This document shows, in pieces, positions 56,574-64,000 of a DNA stretch of 64,000 nucleotides. The notes under the pieces were generated by a model. The model was not told where the DNA came from. It ran no database searches and worked only from the letters and a program-made list of their open reading frames with translations. The stretch is from NCBI GenBank assembly GCA_022843465.1, contig JALHNO010000019.1, positions 1 through 64,000 on the forward strand, read 5' to 3'. The translations under genes were made by a program, and so were the position numbers. The first letter of the stretch is position 1. Every line of letters begins with the position of its first letter. Source of the stretch: Pseudomonadota bacterium. GTDB lineage: Bacteria; Pseudomonadota; Gammaproteobacteria; Xanthomonadales; Ahniellaceae.

Positions 56574-57392
56574 ATGTCAAATCGTCGTGCTCGCAGGGGC
56601 TGTGCGGCGGTCATGCTGGCGATGGTGCTCGGCGTGCCGCAGGCAGGGGCAGCAGAGTTTCGTATCGCAGTCGAGCCGATCTACACACCTGAAAAGCAGA
56701 TGGAGGTGTACAAGCCTTTCATCGAATACTTGAATAGAACCTCGGGGCACCGCTTCACCCTGGTCACTTCGCGCAATTTCCAGTTTTTCTGGCGCGATAT
56801 CCGCCAGGAGTTGCCGATCGATTTCATGTTCGCCGAAGCCCACTTCACCGACTATCGTGCCAAGCGCTCCGGCTTCGAACCGCTGGTGAAAACCGCCGAG
56901 CGCAGCAGCTATACCGTACTCGCCAACGAGGAAGTGGCTGAGCGCGGCGTCAACTCGCTGATCGGTTATGGCGTGGTGACCATGCCCTCACCCAGTCTCG
57001 GCTTCGCATTGCTGACCGAAATCTTTCCGGACCCGATCCGCCAGCCCAATGTGCTGTCGAGCGGAAAATCCTGGCGCGATGGCGTCGAAATGGTTTTTGC
57101 TGAAGAAACCGATGCTGCCATCGTGCCGACCTGGTTGAAGGACCAGTACCCGAATCTGATCGCAATGACGACGACGCGCACCTTCCCCGGCGCCGCCATC
57201 TCGGCGGCCCCGAATGTCGATCAGGCCGCCAAGGATGCCGTCCGTGACGCCCTGCTCAAGTTGCACGAGGACGAAGGCTCGTACGAGGTGCTGAGCGAAC
57301 TCGGCATCAGCCAGTTCATCCCCGCGAACGCCTCCGAATACGATGGCAATGATCGCCTGCTCCGCAGCTTCTTTGGTTACAAGGAACTCTGA
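56574..57392 (+). CDS. Orphan PhnD-like periplasmic substrate-binding protein
   Basis: 272 residues from ATG 56574 with an AGGAG site and signal peptide (CAAVMLAMVLGVPQAGAA). The body matches the phosphate/phosphonate-binding PBP family: FRIAVEPIYTPEKQMEVYKPFIEYL, a FAEAHFTDYRAKRSG strand, and the YDGNDRLLRSFFGY end. No ABC permease or ATPase gene is adjacent, so it may sense a ligand or serve a distant transporter. A possible TTGACT (56529) lies upstream. Confidence 0.82.
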   Translation: MSNRRARRGCAAVMLAMVLGVPQAGAAEFRIAVEPIYTPEKQMEVYKPFIEYLNRTSGHRFTLVTSRNFQFFWRDIRQELPIDFMFAEAHFTDYRAKRSGFEPLVKTAERSSYTVLANEEVAERGVNSLIGYGVVTMPSPSLGFALLTEIFPDPIRQPNVLSSGKSWRDGVEMVFAEETDAAIVPTWLKDQYPNLIAMTTTRTFPGAAISAAPNVDQAAKDAVRDALLKLHEDEGSYEVLSELGISQFIPANASEYDGNDRLLRSFFGYKEL

Positions 57393-57565
57393 GTTCTGCG
57401 ACCCAGTACCGGGAGCAGGTAGCCCCTGGCTGGTTCAACATCGGAGCGAGCCGAACACGCTTCGAGCGACCGCTGGATTGGGTGCTTGCGACGGTGTCTC
57501 CTGGCGGTTTGAACACGCCGATCATGTGCGCGTCCACCATCGGGTATGACCAGCGGAAGAACAGC

Positions 57566-58027
57566 TCAGTCGCGCCGGCGCAGTCCGAAGCGGGAATGAC
57601 CGGACTGTTCGAGATAGGCCAGCCACTTGCCCAGAAAGGCATTCATCCGCAGGCGATGCGTCAGTACCTGCTCGCAGGCGGCATCACGGCCGAGCACATC
57701 CTCGATGCGGGAACCCTGGTGGCAGGCGGTGACTTCGGCGACGCGGGCATCGCAGTAGAAACGCACATGCGCGGAGGGATCCGGGTTGCCGCTGACACTG
57801 TCGATCATCGCGTACGAGAGTTTCAACTCGACGGTGAACGGCGCCCGTTCGCGGATATCGATCAGCACCGGCAATCCGCACTCGCCTTCTGACTGGTAGC
57901 AGCCAATGGCCAACTGCTGGATGCCAAACAACCGGGTCAGCGTCCAGTAGTTCTCGCCATACATCCCCATCAGCCAGGAGAACCGGCTCGGGCGATGCAG
58001 ATTGCGAACGGCGGACTGCGTATTCAT
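57566..58027 (-). CDS. DUF1249 family protein (YqiB-like)
   Basis: 153 residues. NYWTLTRLFGIQQL (near residue 25), VELKLSYAMIDSVSG, ARFYCDARVAEV-like (VRFYCDARVAEVTACHQG) and an MNAFLGKWLAYLEQ end are characteristic of the YqiB family. Function unknown in any organism I know. It is cytoplasmic. Convergent with the PhnD-like gene. Confidence 0.88.
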   Translation of the reverse strand: MNTQSAVRNLHRPSRFSWLMGMYGENYWTLTRLFGIQQLAIGCYQSEGECGLPVLIDIRERAPFTVELKLSYAMIDSVSGNPDPSAHVRFYCDARVAEVTACHQGSRIEDVLGRDAACEQVLTHRLRMNAFLGKWLAYLEQSGHSRFGLRRRD

Positions 58028-58174
58028 GGATGCAGGATAACAAGCCTGTCCATTCGCGCCAGCCTGCCGCAGAGCGCGATGCCGGTGTATAGTCCAGATT
58101 CATTCGCGCTGCCGATTCGCATCGATTCCGCGCACGATGCCAGAGTTTCCTCAGCCGCCGCAGGGCGGCCGCGA

Positions 58175-58990
58175 TCACAGCAAATGGCGATTGAGCCCCA
58201 GCGTCTGCAGCACCTTGCTGGCGATTTCCTCGATCGAAGTATGCGTGGTGCTGAGCACCGGCAGGTTCTCGCGCCGGATCAGTTTTTCGGCGGCGGTCAC
58301 TTCCCAACGGCACTGCTCGATCGTCGCATAGCGGCTACCAGGCTTGCGGTTCTGGCGCACCTGCTGCAATCGCACCGGATCGATCGTCAAGGCAAACATC
58401 TTGTTGCGGTACGGTGCCAGCTTGACCGGCATTTCCTGCAGTTCCAGATCGTCTGGCGTCAGTGGATAGTTCGCTGCCTTCACTCCGAACTGCAGGGCCA
58501 GATACAGGCAGGTGGGGGTCTTTCCCGAACGCGAAACTCCGATCAGGATCAGGTCAGCATCGCCATAATTCAGGTCGATGCCATCGTCATGGCTCAGGGT
58601 GTAATTGGTCGCATTGATGCGCGCCTCGTACTCGGCAAAGTCCACCATGCCATGGGCCTTGCCGACGCGCGACTGCCGCTTGGTGCCGAGTTCCTCCTCC
58701 AAGGGAAGGATGAATGGCGCAAACACATCCAGCATCAGCGCGCCGCTGCTGGCGATGATGGCGCTCAGATCGGCGTCGACCGCCGTATTGATCACGATCG
58801 GACGCTGACCGCTGCGCTCGCCTTCGCTGCGCACGCGATCCGCCGCCAGTTGCGCCTTCTCGGGACTATCGACGAACGGAATCCGGGTGGTCTCGAATTC
58901 GATTCCGTCAAACTGGGTCAGCACGCTGTGACCAATGGTTTCGGCGGTGATGCCGGTGCCATCGGAGATGTAGAAAACCATGCGTTTCAT
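58175..58990 (-). CDS. ppsR: PEP synthase regulatory kinase/pyrophosphorylase
   Basis: 271 residues from ATG 58990 with GGAG upstream (the preceding TTG is not needed). DUF299 family: phosphorylates and dephosphorylates PEP synthase on a Thr by an ADP-dependent reaction. The P-loop GVSRSGKT (151-158) and the N-terminus [14 protein letters not shown] are diagnostic. It is divergent from ppsA, its target, with 389 bases between. Confidence 0.95.
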   Translation of the reverse strand: MKRMVFYISDGTGITAETIGHSVLTQFDGIEFETTRIPFVDSPEKAQLAADRVRSEGERSGQRPIVINTAVDADLSAIIASSGALMLDVFAPFILPLEEELGTKRQSRVGKAHGMVDFAEYEARINATNYTLSHDDGIDLNYGDADLILIGVSRSGKTPTCLYLALQFGVKAANYPLTPDDLELQEMPVKLAPYRNKMFALTIDPVRLQQVRQNRKPGSRYATIEQCRWEVTAAEKLIRRENLPVLSTTHTSIEEIASKVLQTLGLNRHLL

Positions 58991-59379
58991 CAATCCACTC
59001 CGTTCATTGCCGTGAAGATGCAGCGGACCGCGATTGTCGTCGACTGCCGACTAGCCGCGCGAGCCACTTGCGAACACGACCGCAGGCAGCAAGGGCGTGG
59101 CTATTCGGGGGCAAGCGGATCAATCTGGAGCGTGCAAGCTTGTGACCTGAGCTCTAATTGACCATCATTGTCAGCCTGATGGAGTGCACCACGCGTGCGC
59201 TGCCACTGCAACACATTACGGGAGCCTGTTGAAACCTGTCGAGCGGGTGCAGTGCAAGGTGCAGGAACCACAGTTTCCGGGCTGGTACCTGAGGAATCCG
59301 AGCACCAAGCCAGGTGGCAGTAGCGCCGGCAAGCGGCCTCAAGAGATCCCCACACGTCTGCAAATACCTGGAGAGTCCC
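58991..59379. promoter_or_regulatory. Divergent ppsR/ppsA control region
   Basis: 389 bases shared by the two genes. A TTGACC-like hexamer occurs near 59158, but I cannot pair it with a convincing -10. No gene is present. Confidence 0.45.
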
Positions 59380-61752
59380 ATGTCTGAACTCGTGCTCTGG
59401 CTCGACAAACTTCGCCTGTCCGACCTTCCCCAGGTCGGCGGAAAAAATGCGTCGCTGGGCGAAATGATCGGCCATCTGGCTCACCTCGGCGTCTCGGTCC
59501 CGGGCGGCTACGCCACCAGTGCCGATGCATTCCGCCAGTTCATTGCGCAGAGCGGCTTGAAGCAGAGAATCCAGGATCGCCTAGCCAGCCTCGATGTCGA
59601 TGACGTCGAGGCGCTGGCCCGTGCCGGCACCGAGATTCGCCGCTGGGTGATCGAGACACCGTTGATCCCGGCCCTCGACAGCGCCGTCCGAGCCGCCTAC
59701 CAGAAACTCTGCATGGACAACGGCGGCGGCGAAATCGCGGTCGCGGTGCGCTCGTCGGCAACTGCAGAAGATCTGCCCGATGCCTCGTTTGCAGGTCAGC
59801 AGGAGACCTTCCTCAATGTCACCGGCGCCGATGACGTGGTGCACAAGCTGAAGGAAGTGTTCGCTTCACTGTACAACGACCGCGCCATTGCCTATCGCGT
59901 GCACCAGGGCTTCAAGCACGAGGAGGTCGCGCTGTCGGCGGGCGTCCAGCTGATGGTGCGCTCGGACGTCGGTGCCTCGGGTGTGCTGTTCACGCTCGAC
60001 ACCGAGTCCGGCTTCCGCGATGTCGTCTTCATCACCGCCAGCTACGGCCTCGGCGAGATGGTCGTCCAGGGCGCCGTCAACCCCGACGAGTACTACGTCT
60101 ACAAGCCCACCCTGTTGCAGGACCGTCCAGCTATCCTGCGCCGGCAACTGGGCAGCAAGGCGATCCGGATGGTGTACTCGAACGCCGCCGGTGAGCGCGT
60201 GCGCACCGAGGACACCCCGCCGGAACTGCGCGCGCGCTTCTCGATCAGCGATGCGGATGTCCACGAACTGGCACGCCAGGCGCTCAAGATCGAATCGCAC
60301 TACGGCCGTCCTATGGATATCGAATGGGCCAAGGATGGCGTCAGCGGCAAGGTCTACATCGTGCAGGCGCGCCCCGAAACAGTGAAATCGCGCACCCGTG
60401 CCACCACCCTGGAGCGCTTCCACCTGCGCGAGCGCGGTACCGTGATCTGCGAGGGCCGCTCGATTGGCCAGCGCATCGGCAGCGGTGTTGCCCGCGTTAT
60501 CCGCTCCACCAGTCAGATGGCCAGTGTCCAGCCAGGTGATGTTCTGGTCGCCGACATGACCGACCCCGATTGGGAACCGGTGATGAAGCGCGCCTCGGCA
60601 ATCGTGACCAACCGTGGTGGCCGTACCTGTCATGCCGCGATCATCGCGCGCGAGCTGGGTGTGCCGGCTGTCGTCGGCTGCGGCAATGCGCTCGAGACCA
60701 TTGCCGATGGCAGCGAAGTCACGGTGTCCTGTGCCGAAGGCGATACCGGACTGATCTATTCCGGCCGGCTCGATTTCGAAGTGATCACCGCCGATCTCGG
60801 TGCCATGCCACCGGCGCCGCTCAAGGTGATGATGAATGTCGCCAATCCCGAGCGCGCGCTGGACTTTGCCATGCTGCCCAACGCCGGCGTTGGCCTGGCA
60901 CGGCTCGAGATGATCATCGCCAGCCATATCGGCGTGCATCCGCGTGCCCTGCTCGAGTTCGACCGTCAGGACGCCGCGACTCGCGCCGCGATCGCTCAGC
61001 GCATGGCCGGCTATGCCGATCCGGTGCGCTTCTACGTGGATCGGCTTGCCGAAGGCATCGCCACCATCACTGCGGCATTCGCGCCCAATCCGGTGATCGT
61101 GCGTCTTTCCGATTTCAAGTCCAACGAATACGCCAATCTGATCGGCGGCCGCCAATACGAACCGCATGAAGAGAATCCGATGCTCGGCTTCCGTGGTGCC
61201 AGCCGCTACGTAGACCCCAGCTTCGCCGCGAGCTTCGAGCTCGAATGCCAGGCCATGCGCAAGGTGCGCGATGAGATGGGCCTGGTCAATGCCTGGGTGA
61301 TGATTCCGTTTGTGCGCACCGTCGATGAGGGGCACGCGGTGATCGAGGTGCTCGCCCGCAATGGACTGGTCCGCGGCGAGAATGGCCTCAAGATCATCAT
61401 GATGTGCGAACTGCCGTCCAATGCCCTGCTCGCCGACCAGTTCCTCGATCATTTCGATGGCTTCTCGATTGGCTCGAACGACCTGACCCAGCTGACGCTC
61501 GGGCTCGACCGCGATTCCGCCCAGATCGCGCATCTGTTCGATGAACGCAACGATGCGGTGAAAGCACTGATCTCGATGGCGATCAAGGCCTGCCGTGCGC
61601 GCGGCAAGTACATCGGCATTTGCGGTCAGGGACCGTCCGACCATCCGGACCTCGCCGAGTGGCTGCTGGATCAGGGCATCGAGTCGATCTCGCTGAACCC
61701 CGACACCGTGGTCGACACCTGGCTGCGTCTGGCCAAGCACAAGCGCAGCTGA
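59380..61752 (+). CDS. ppsA: Phosphoenolpyruvate synthase
   Basis: 790 residues from ATG 59380, which has GGAGAG upstream and fits the family's start ([20 protein letters not shown]). Makes PEP from pyruvate and ATP for gluconeogenesis. The N-terminal ATP-grasp domain has [19 protein letters not shown], the central swivelling domain carries phospho-His418 ([21 protein letters not shown] as a whole, His418 in RTCHAA), and the C-terminal barrel has the catalytic Cys748 (ICGQGPSD). The Thr phosphorylated by PpsR is Thr416 of RTCH. Confidence 0.97.
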   Translation: MSELVLWLDKLRLSDLPQVGGKNASLGEMIGHLAHLGVSVPGGYATSADAFRQFIAQSGLKQRIQDRLASLDVDDVEALARAGTEIRRWVIETPLIPALDSAVRAAYQKLCMDNGGGEIAVAVRSSATAEDLPDASFAGQQETFLNVTGADDVVHKLKEVFASLYNDRAIAYRVHQGFKHEEVALSAGVQLMVRSDVGASGVLFTLDTESGFRDVVFITASYGLGEMVVQGAVNPDEYYVYKPTLLQDRPAILRRQLGSKAIRMVYSNAAGERVRTEDTPPELRARFSISDADVHELARQALKIESHYGRPMDIEWAKDGVSGKVYIVQARPETVKSRTRATTLERFHLRERGTVICEGRSIGQRIGSGVARVIRSTSQMASVQPGDVLVADMTDPDWEPVMKRASAIVTNRGGRTCHAAIIARELGVPAVVGCGNALETIADGSEVTVSCAEGDTGLIYSGRLDFEVITADLGAMPPAPLKVMMNVANPERALDFAMLPNAGVGLARLEMIIASHIGVHPRALLEFDRQDAATRAAIAQRMAGYADPVRFYVDRLAEGIATITAAFAPNPVIVRLSDFKSNEYANLIGGRQYEPHEENPMLGFRGASRYVDPSFAASFELECQAMRKVRDEMGLVNAWVMIPFVRTVDEGHAVIEVLARNGLVRGENGLKIIMMCELPSNALLADQFLDHFDGFSIGSNDLTQLTLGLDRDSAQIAHLFDERNDAVKALISMAIKACRARGKYIGICGQGPSDHPDLAEWLLDQGIESISLNPDTVVDTWLRLAKHKRS

Positions 61753-61766
61753 GCAGGCGCTACTGA

Positions 61767-61791
61767 CCGCGGTCCTGCCAATTGACCGCGG
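61767..61791 (+). terminator. Hairpin after ppsA
   Basis: CCGCGGTC / GACCGCGG forms a perfect 8-bp stem with a 9-nt loop, 15 bases after the stop. A second overlapping stem (CTGCC...GGCAG) is possible. No T-run follows. Confidence 0.45.
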
Positions 61792-61812
61792 CAGGGCCCT
61801 GCGGCTACTATT

Positions 61813-61826
61813 CAAACACTTGTTTC
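61813..61826 (+). promoter_or_regulatory. Candidate PsrA operator
   Basis: CAAACACTTGTTTC fits the (C/G)AAAC-N4-GTTT(G/C) box described for PsrA of Pseudomonas, 92 bases before the TetR-family gene. A second GTTTC half lies at about 61833. Autoregulation is therefore likely. Confidence 0.6.
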
Positions 61827-61917
61827 ATACAGTTTCAGCCACGCCTCTCCGTGTCGCCGAAGTGCAAGCCGCACAGGTTTTTCGTAATAATCAACTTTAA
61901 CTGACACGGTTATTCCA

Positions 61918-62538
61918 TTGACAAATCAACACTTTTCAACGAAAGACAGAATCCTCAGCGCGGCTGAGGACCTGTTTGCCAAGTCGGGATTCGCGGGTGC
62001 CTCGCTGCGCCAGGTGACCTCGGTGGCCAATGTCAATCTGGCCGCGGTGAACTATCACTTTGGCTCCAAGGAAAACCTGATCAACGAACTCTTCAAGCGT
62101 CGGCTTGATGAGCTGACCGCACAGCGCACCAAGGCGCTTGAGCAGGTCCTCAAGGAGTCGTCGGTGACGCTGGAATCCGTGCTCGAAGCCTTCGTGGCAC
62201 CGGCGCTGACCCTGGCCCAGGATCGCGGCGGCGGCCAGAGTTTTGTCCGTCTGCTGGCGCGCGCATTCGCAGAGCAGGATCAGCGCCTGCGCCGATTCGT
62301 CTCCGACAATTACGGCCATGTACTGAAGGAATTTGCCAAGTCGATATCGGCCCTGCTGCCGCATCTGGCCAAGGAAGACCTGTACTGGCGGCTGGATTTC
62401 GTCAGCGGCGCGCTGACCTATGCGATGTCGGACTTCGGCATGATCAAGAAGCCGCCGACCCTGACCGAAGAACAGCATCGTCGCAATGCCGCCAGGCAGT
62501 TCGTGCGCTTTGCCGCTGCCGGATTGCGCGCGCCCTGA
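61918..62538 (+). CDS. psrA: PsrA-like TetR-family regulator
   Basis: 206 residues from TTG 61918; no strong ribosome site is seen, but the HTH would be incomplete with a later start. TetR HTH: ILSAAEDLFAKSGFAGASLRQV, VNLAAVNYHFGSKENLI. The rest (FVRLLARAFAEQDQRLRRFVS, WRLDFVSGALTYAMSDFGM) matches PsrA, a fatty-acid sensor that releases DNA on binding long-chain fatty acids. It lies between a PsrA-type operator and a FadB-like gene, which PsrA controls in Pseudomonas. Confidence 0.85.
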   Translation: MTNQHFSTKDRILSAAEDLFAKSGFAGASLRQVTSVANVNLAAVNYHFGSKENLINELFKRRLDELTAQRTKALEQVLKESSVTLESVLEAFVAPALTLAQDRGGGQSFVRLLARAFAEQDQRLRRFVSDNYGHVLKEFAKSISALLPHLAKEDLYWRLDFVSGALTYAMSDFGMIKKPPTLTEEQHRRNAARQFVRFAAAGLRAP

Positions 62539-62679
62539 ACTGCAACCCGGCAGGCGGCAGCTGCGGCGGAGCCCTGACCGGCGCTCCGCCGGGTCCAGCA
62601 ACTGCCTGCCCTGACCACCATTCAACTAAGTCCGCGCCTGCTTTCAGGGCATGAACGCAACATCTGTACCGGAGGTTTC

Positions 62680-64000
62680 ATGAGCGATTCCACTCTTAGA
62701 ATTCGTCGCGCTGCTGTGCTCGGCGCCGGCGTCATGGGCGCGCAGATTGCGGCGCATCTTGCCAATGCCGATGTCGAAGTCATCCTGTTCGACCTGGCGG
62801 CACGCGAGGGCGACCCCAATGGCATCGTCAACAAGGCGATCGCCAACCTCTCCAAACTCAGCCCCAGCCCGGTCGCCACCAAGGGCAAGGCCAGTGAGAT
62901 CCAGGCTGCCAATTACGATCAGCACCTGCCCCTGCTGCGCCACTGCGATCTGGTGATCGAGGCGATCGCCGAGCGGATGGACTGGAAACGCGATCTCTAC
63001 AGCAAGGTGCTGCCGCACCTGAAAGACGATGTGGTAATCGCCAGCAATACCTCGGGACTGAGCATCAATGGGCTTGCCGAGGCCTTGCCGGCCGAACGCC
63101 ACGAGCGATTCTGCGGCGTGCACTTCTTCAATCCGCCGCGTTACATGCACCTGGTGGAACTGATCCCGACCAAGCGCACGGCGCCAGCCATTCTCGAAGG
63201 CCTGGAAAACTTCCTGGTCACGGTCCTCGGCAAGGGTGTCGTCCGCGCCAAGGACACGCCGAACTTCATCGGCAACCGCATCGGTGTGTTCTCGATGTTG
63301 TGCGCGATGCACCACACCAAGCGCTTTGGCCTCAGCTTCGATGTCGTCGATGCCCTGACCGGGCCAGCGATCGGCCGGCCGAAGAGCGCTACCTACCGCA
63401 CCGCCGATGTGGTCGGGCTCGACACCATGGCCCATGTCATCAAGACCATGGCCGACACCCTGCCCAACGATCCCTGGCACGAGTACTTCGTGGCCCCGGA
63501 CTGGCTCAAGCGCCTGGTCGAGCAGGGTGCGCTGGGACAGAAGACCAAGGCCGGCATCTACAAGAAGGTCGGCAATGACATCCTCGTGCTCGATGTCGCC
63601 AGCGGCAGCTACAAGCCACAGACCGGCAAGGTTGCGCCCGAGGTCGAGGCGATCCTGAAGGTCAAGAACCCGGCCGAGAAGCTCGCCTCGTTGCGTGCAT
63701 CGACCGATCCGCAGGCGCAGTTCCTGTGGGCCTGCTTCCGCGATCTGTTTCATTACACCGCCTGCCATCTCGAAGAGATTGCCGACAATGCCCGCGACGT
63801 CGATTTCGCGATCCGCTGGGGCTATGGCTGGTCGGCCGGACCGTTCGAGACCTGGCAGGCGGCAGGCTGGAAGACCATCGCCTCGGCGATTGCCAGCGAC
63901 ATCGAAGCCGGCGAGACCATGGTTGATGCGCCCTTGCCGAAATGGGCGATCGACCCGACGCGTGCCGGTGTTCATGCCGCGCACGGCTCCTACGCGCCGC
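62680..64000 (+). CDS. 3-hydroxyacyl-CoA dehydrogenase (FadB-type, 3' end outside window)
   Basis: At least 440 residues from ATG 62680 (GGAGG upstream), running off the window. The NAD-binding domain begins at once (RAAVLGAGVMGAQIAAHLA), with the catalytic GVHFFNPPRYMHLVELIP His-Glu region and VVRAKDTPNFIGNRIGVFS. In E. coli FadB this domain follows a crotonase domain; here it is at the N-terminus, so a crotonase part, if any, must be C-terminal as in some proteobacterial forms. It acts in fatty-acid beta-oxidation, consistent with the PsrA-like gene next door. Confidence 0.9.
   Translation, partial: MSDSTLRIRRAAVLGAGVMGAQIAAHLANADVEVILFDLAAREGDPNGIVNKAIANLSKLSPSPVATKGKASEIQAANYDQHLPLLRHCDLVIEAIAERMDWKRDLYSKVLPHLKDDVVIASNTSGLSINGLAEALPAERHERFCGVHFFNPPRYMHLVELIPTKRTAPAILEGLENFLVTVLGKGVVRAKDTPNFIGNRIGVFSMLCAMHHTKRFGLSFDVVDALTGPAIGRPKSATYRTADVVGLDTMAHVIKTMADTLPNDPWHEYFVAPDWLKRLVEQGALGQKTKAGIYKKVGNDILVLDVASGSYKPQTGKVAPEVEAILKVKNPAEKLASLRASTDPQAQFLWACFRDLFHYTACHLEEIADNARDVDFAIRWGYGWSAGPFETWQAAGWKTIASAIASDIEAGETMVDAPLPKWAIDPTRAGVHAAHGSYAP

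Noticed and set aside
59866-61815. Minus-strand open frame of about 650 codons opposite ppsA
   Set aside because: The complement of a highly conserved gene; no recognisable protein features.
62644-63984. Minus-strand open frame opposite the FadB-like gene
   Set aside because: The plus strand has clear dehydrogenase motifs and a GGAGG site; the minus frame has neither.

Overview
The window is chromosomal DNA of a GC-rich Gram-negative gammaproteobacterium, most likely in the Lysobacterales/Xanthomonadales (Rhodanobacteraceae-like). This rests on gene content and style only: the divergent ratA-rnfH/smpB block, the lolC-lolD-comEC operon, the sdhAF4-sdhCDAB-sdhE-ygfX operon, a divergent ppsR/ppsA pair, a PsrA-like regulator next to a FadB-like enzyme, many secreted repeat and beta-helix proteins, and palindromic intergenic repeats. 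No rRNA, tRNA, CRISPR, insertion sequence or prophage was recognised.

Left third (1-20.9 kb), accessory and envelope genes. A 5'-truncated surface protein is built of near-identical 378-bp repeats. It is followed by an APC permease, a membrane-anchored Ser/Thr kinase with a TPR-like sensor half, a secreted YciI-like protein, a subclass B3-type metallo-beta-lactamase fold protein with all six zinc ligands, and a single-domain response regulator. Next comes a tightly coupled three-gene operon of secreted proteins (beta-helix protein, 91-aa protein, protein with 13 propeller-like 50-residue repeats), then further secreted proteins, a lipoprotein, a hydroxyisobutyrate-dehydrogenase-like enzyme and a small HPF-like protein.

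Centre (21.4-29.6 kb), the most interesting part. Five co-directional genes sit behind one extended -10 promoter and a leader of about 250 nt: a GabT-like aminotransferase, a nitrilase-superfamily amidohydrolase, a 953-residue Orn/Lys/Arg-type decarboxylase, a stand-alone ATP-grasp ligase and a self-processing C45-type Ntn hydrolase/acyltransferase. Together they look like a complete route that makes, conjugates, releases and transaminates an amine from a basic amino acid. I know of no described pathway with this exact set.

29.9-40.7 kb holds a modular GH18 chitinase, parallel beta-helix and choice-of-anchor proteins, an esterase, a membrane protein/XRE regulator pair and several hypotheticals.

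Right third (40.9-64 kb), mostly housekeeping: rnfH, ratA, smpB, an aminotransferase/sulfotransferase pair, a GDT1-type cation transporter, serS, comEC, lolD, lolC, the succinate dehydrogenase operon with assembly factors at both ends, ygfZ, an orphan PhnD-like binding protein, a YqiB-like protein, ppsR/ppsA, psrA with a candidate operator, and the start of a 3-hydroxyacyl-CoA dehydrogenase that runs off the window.
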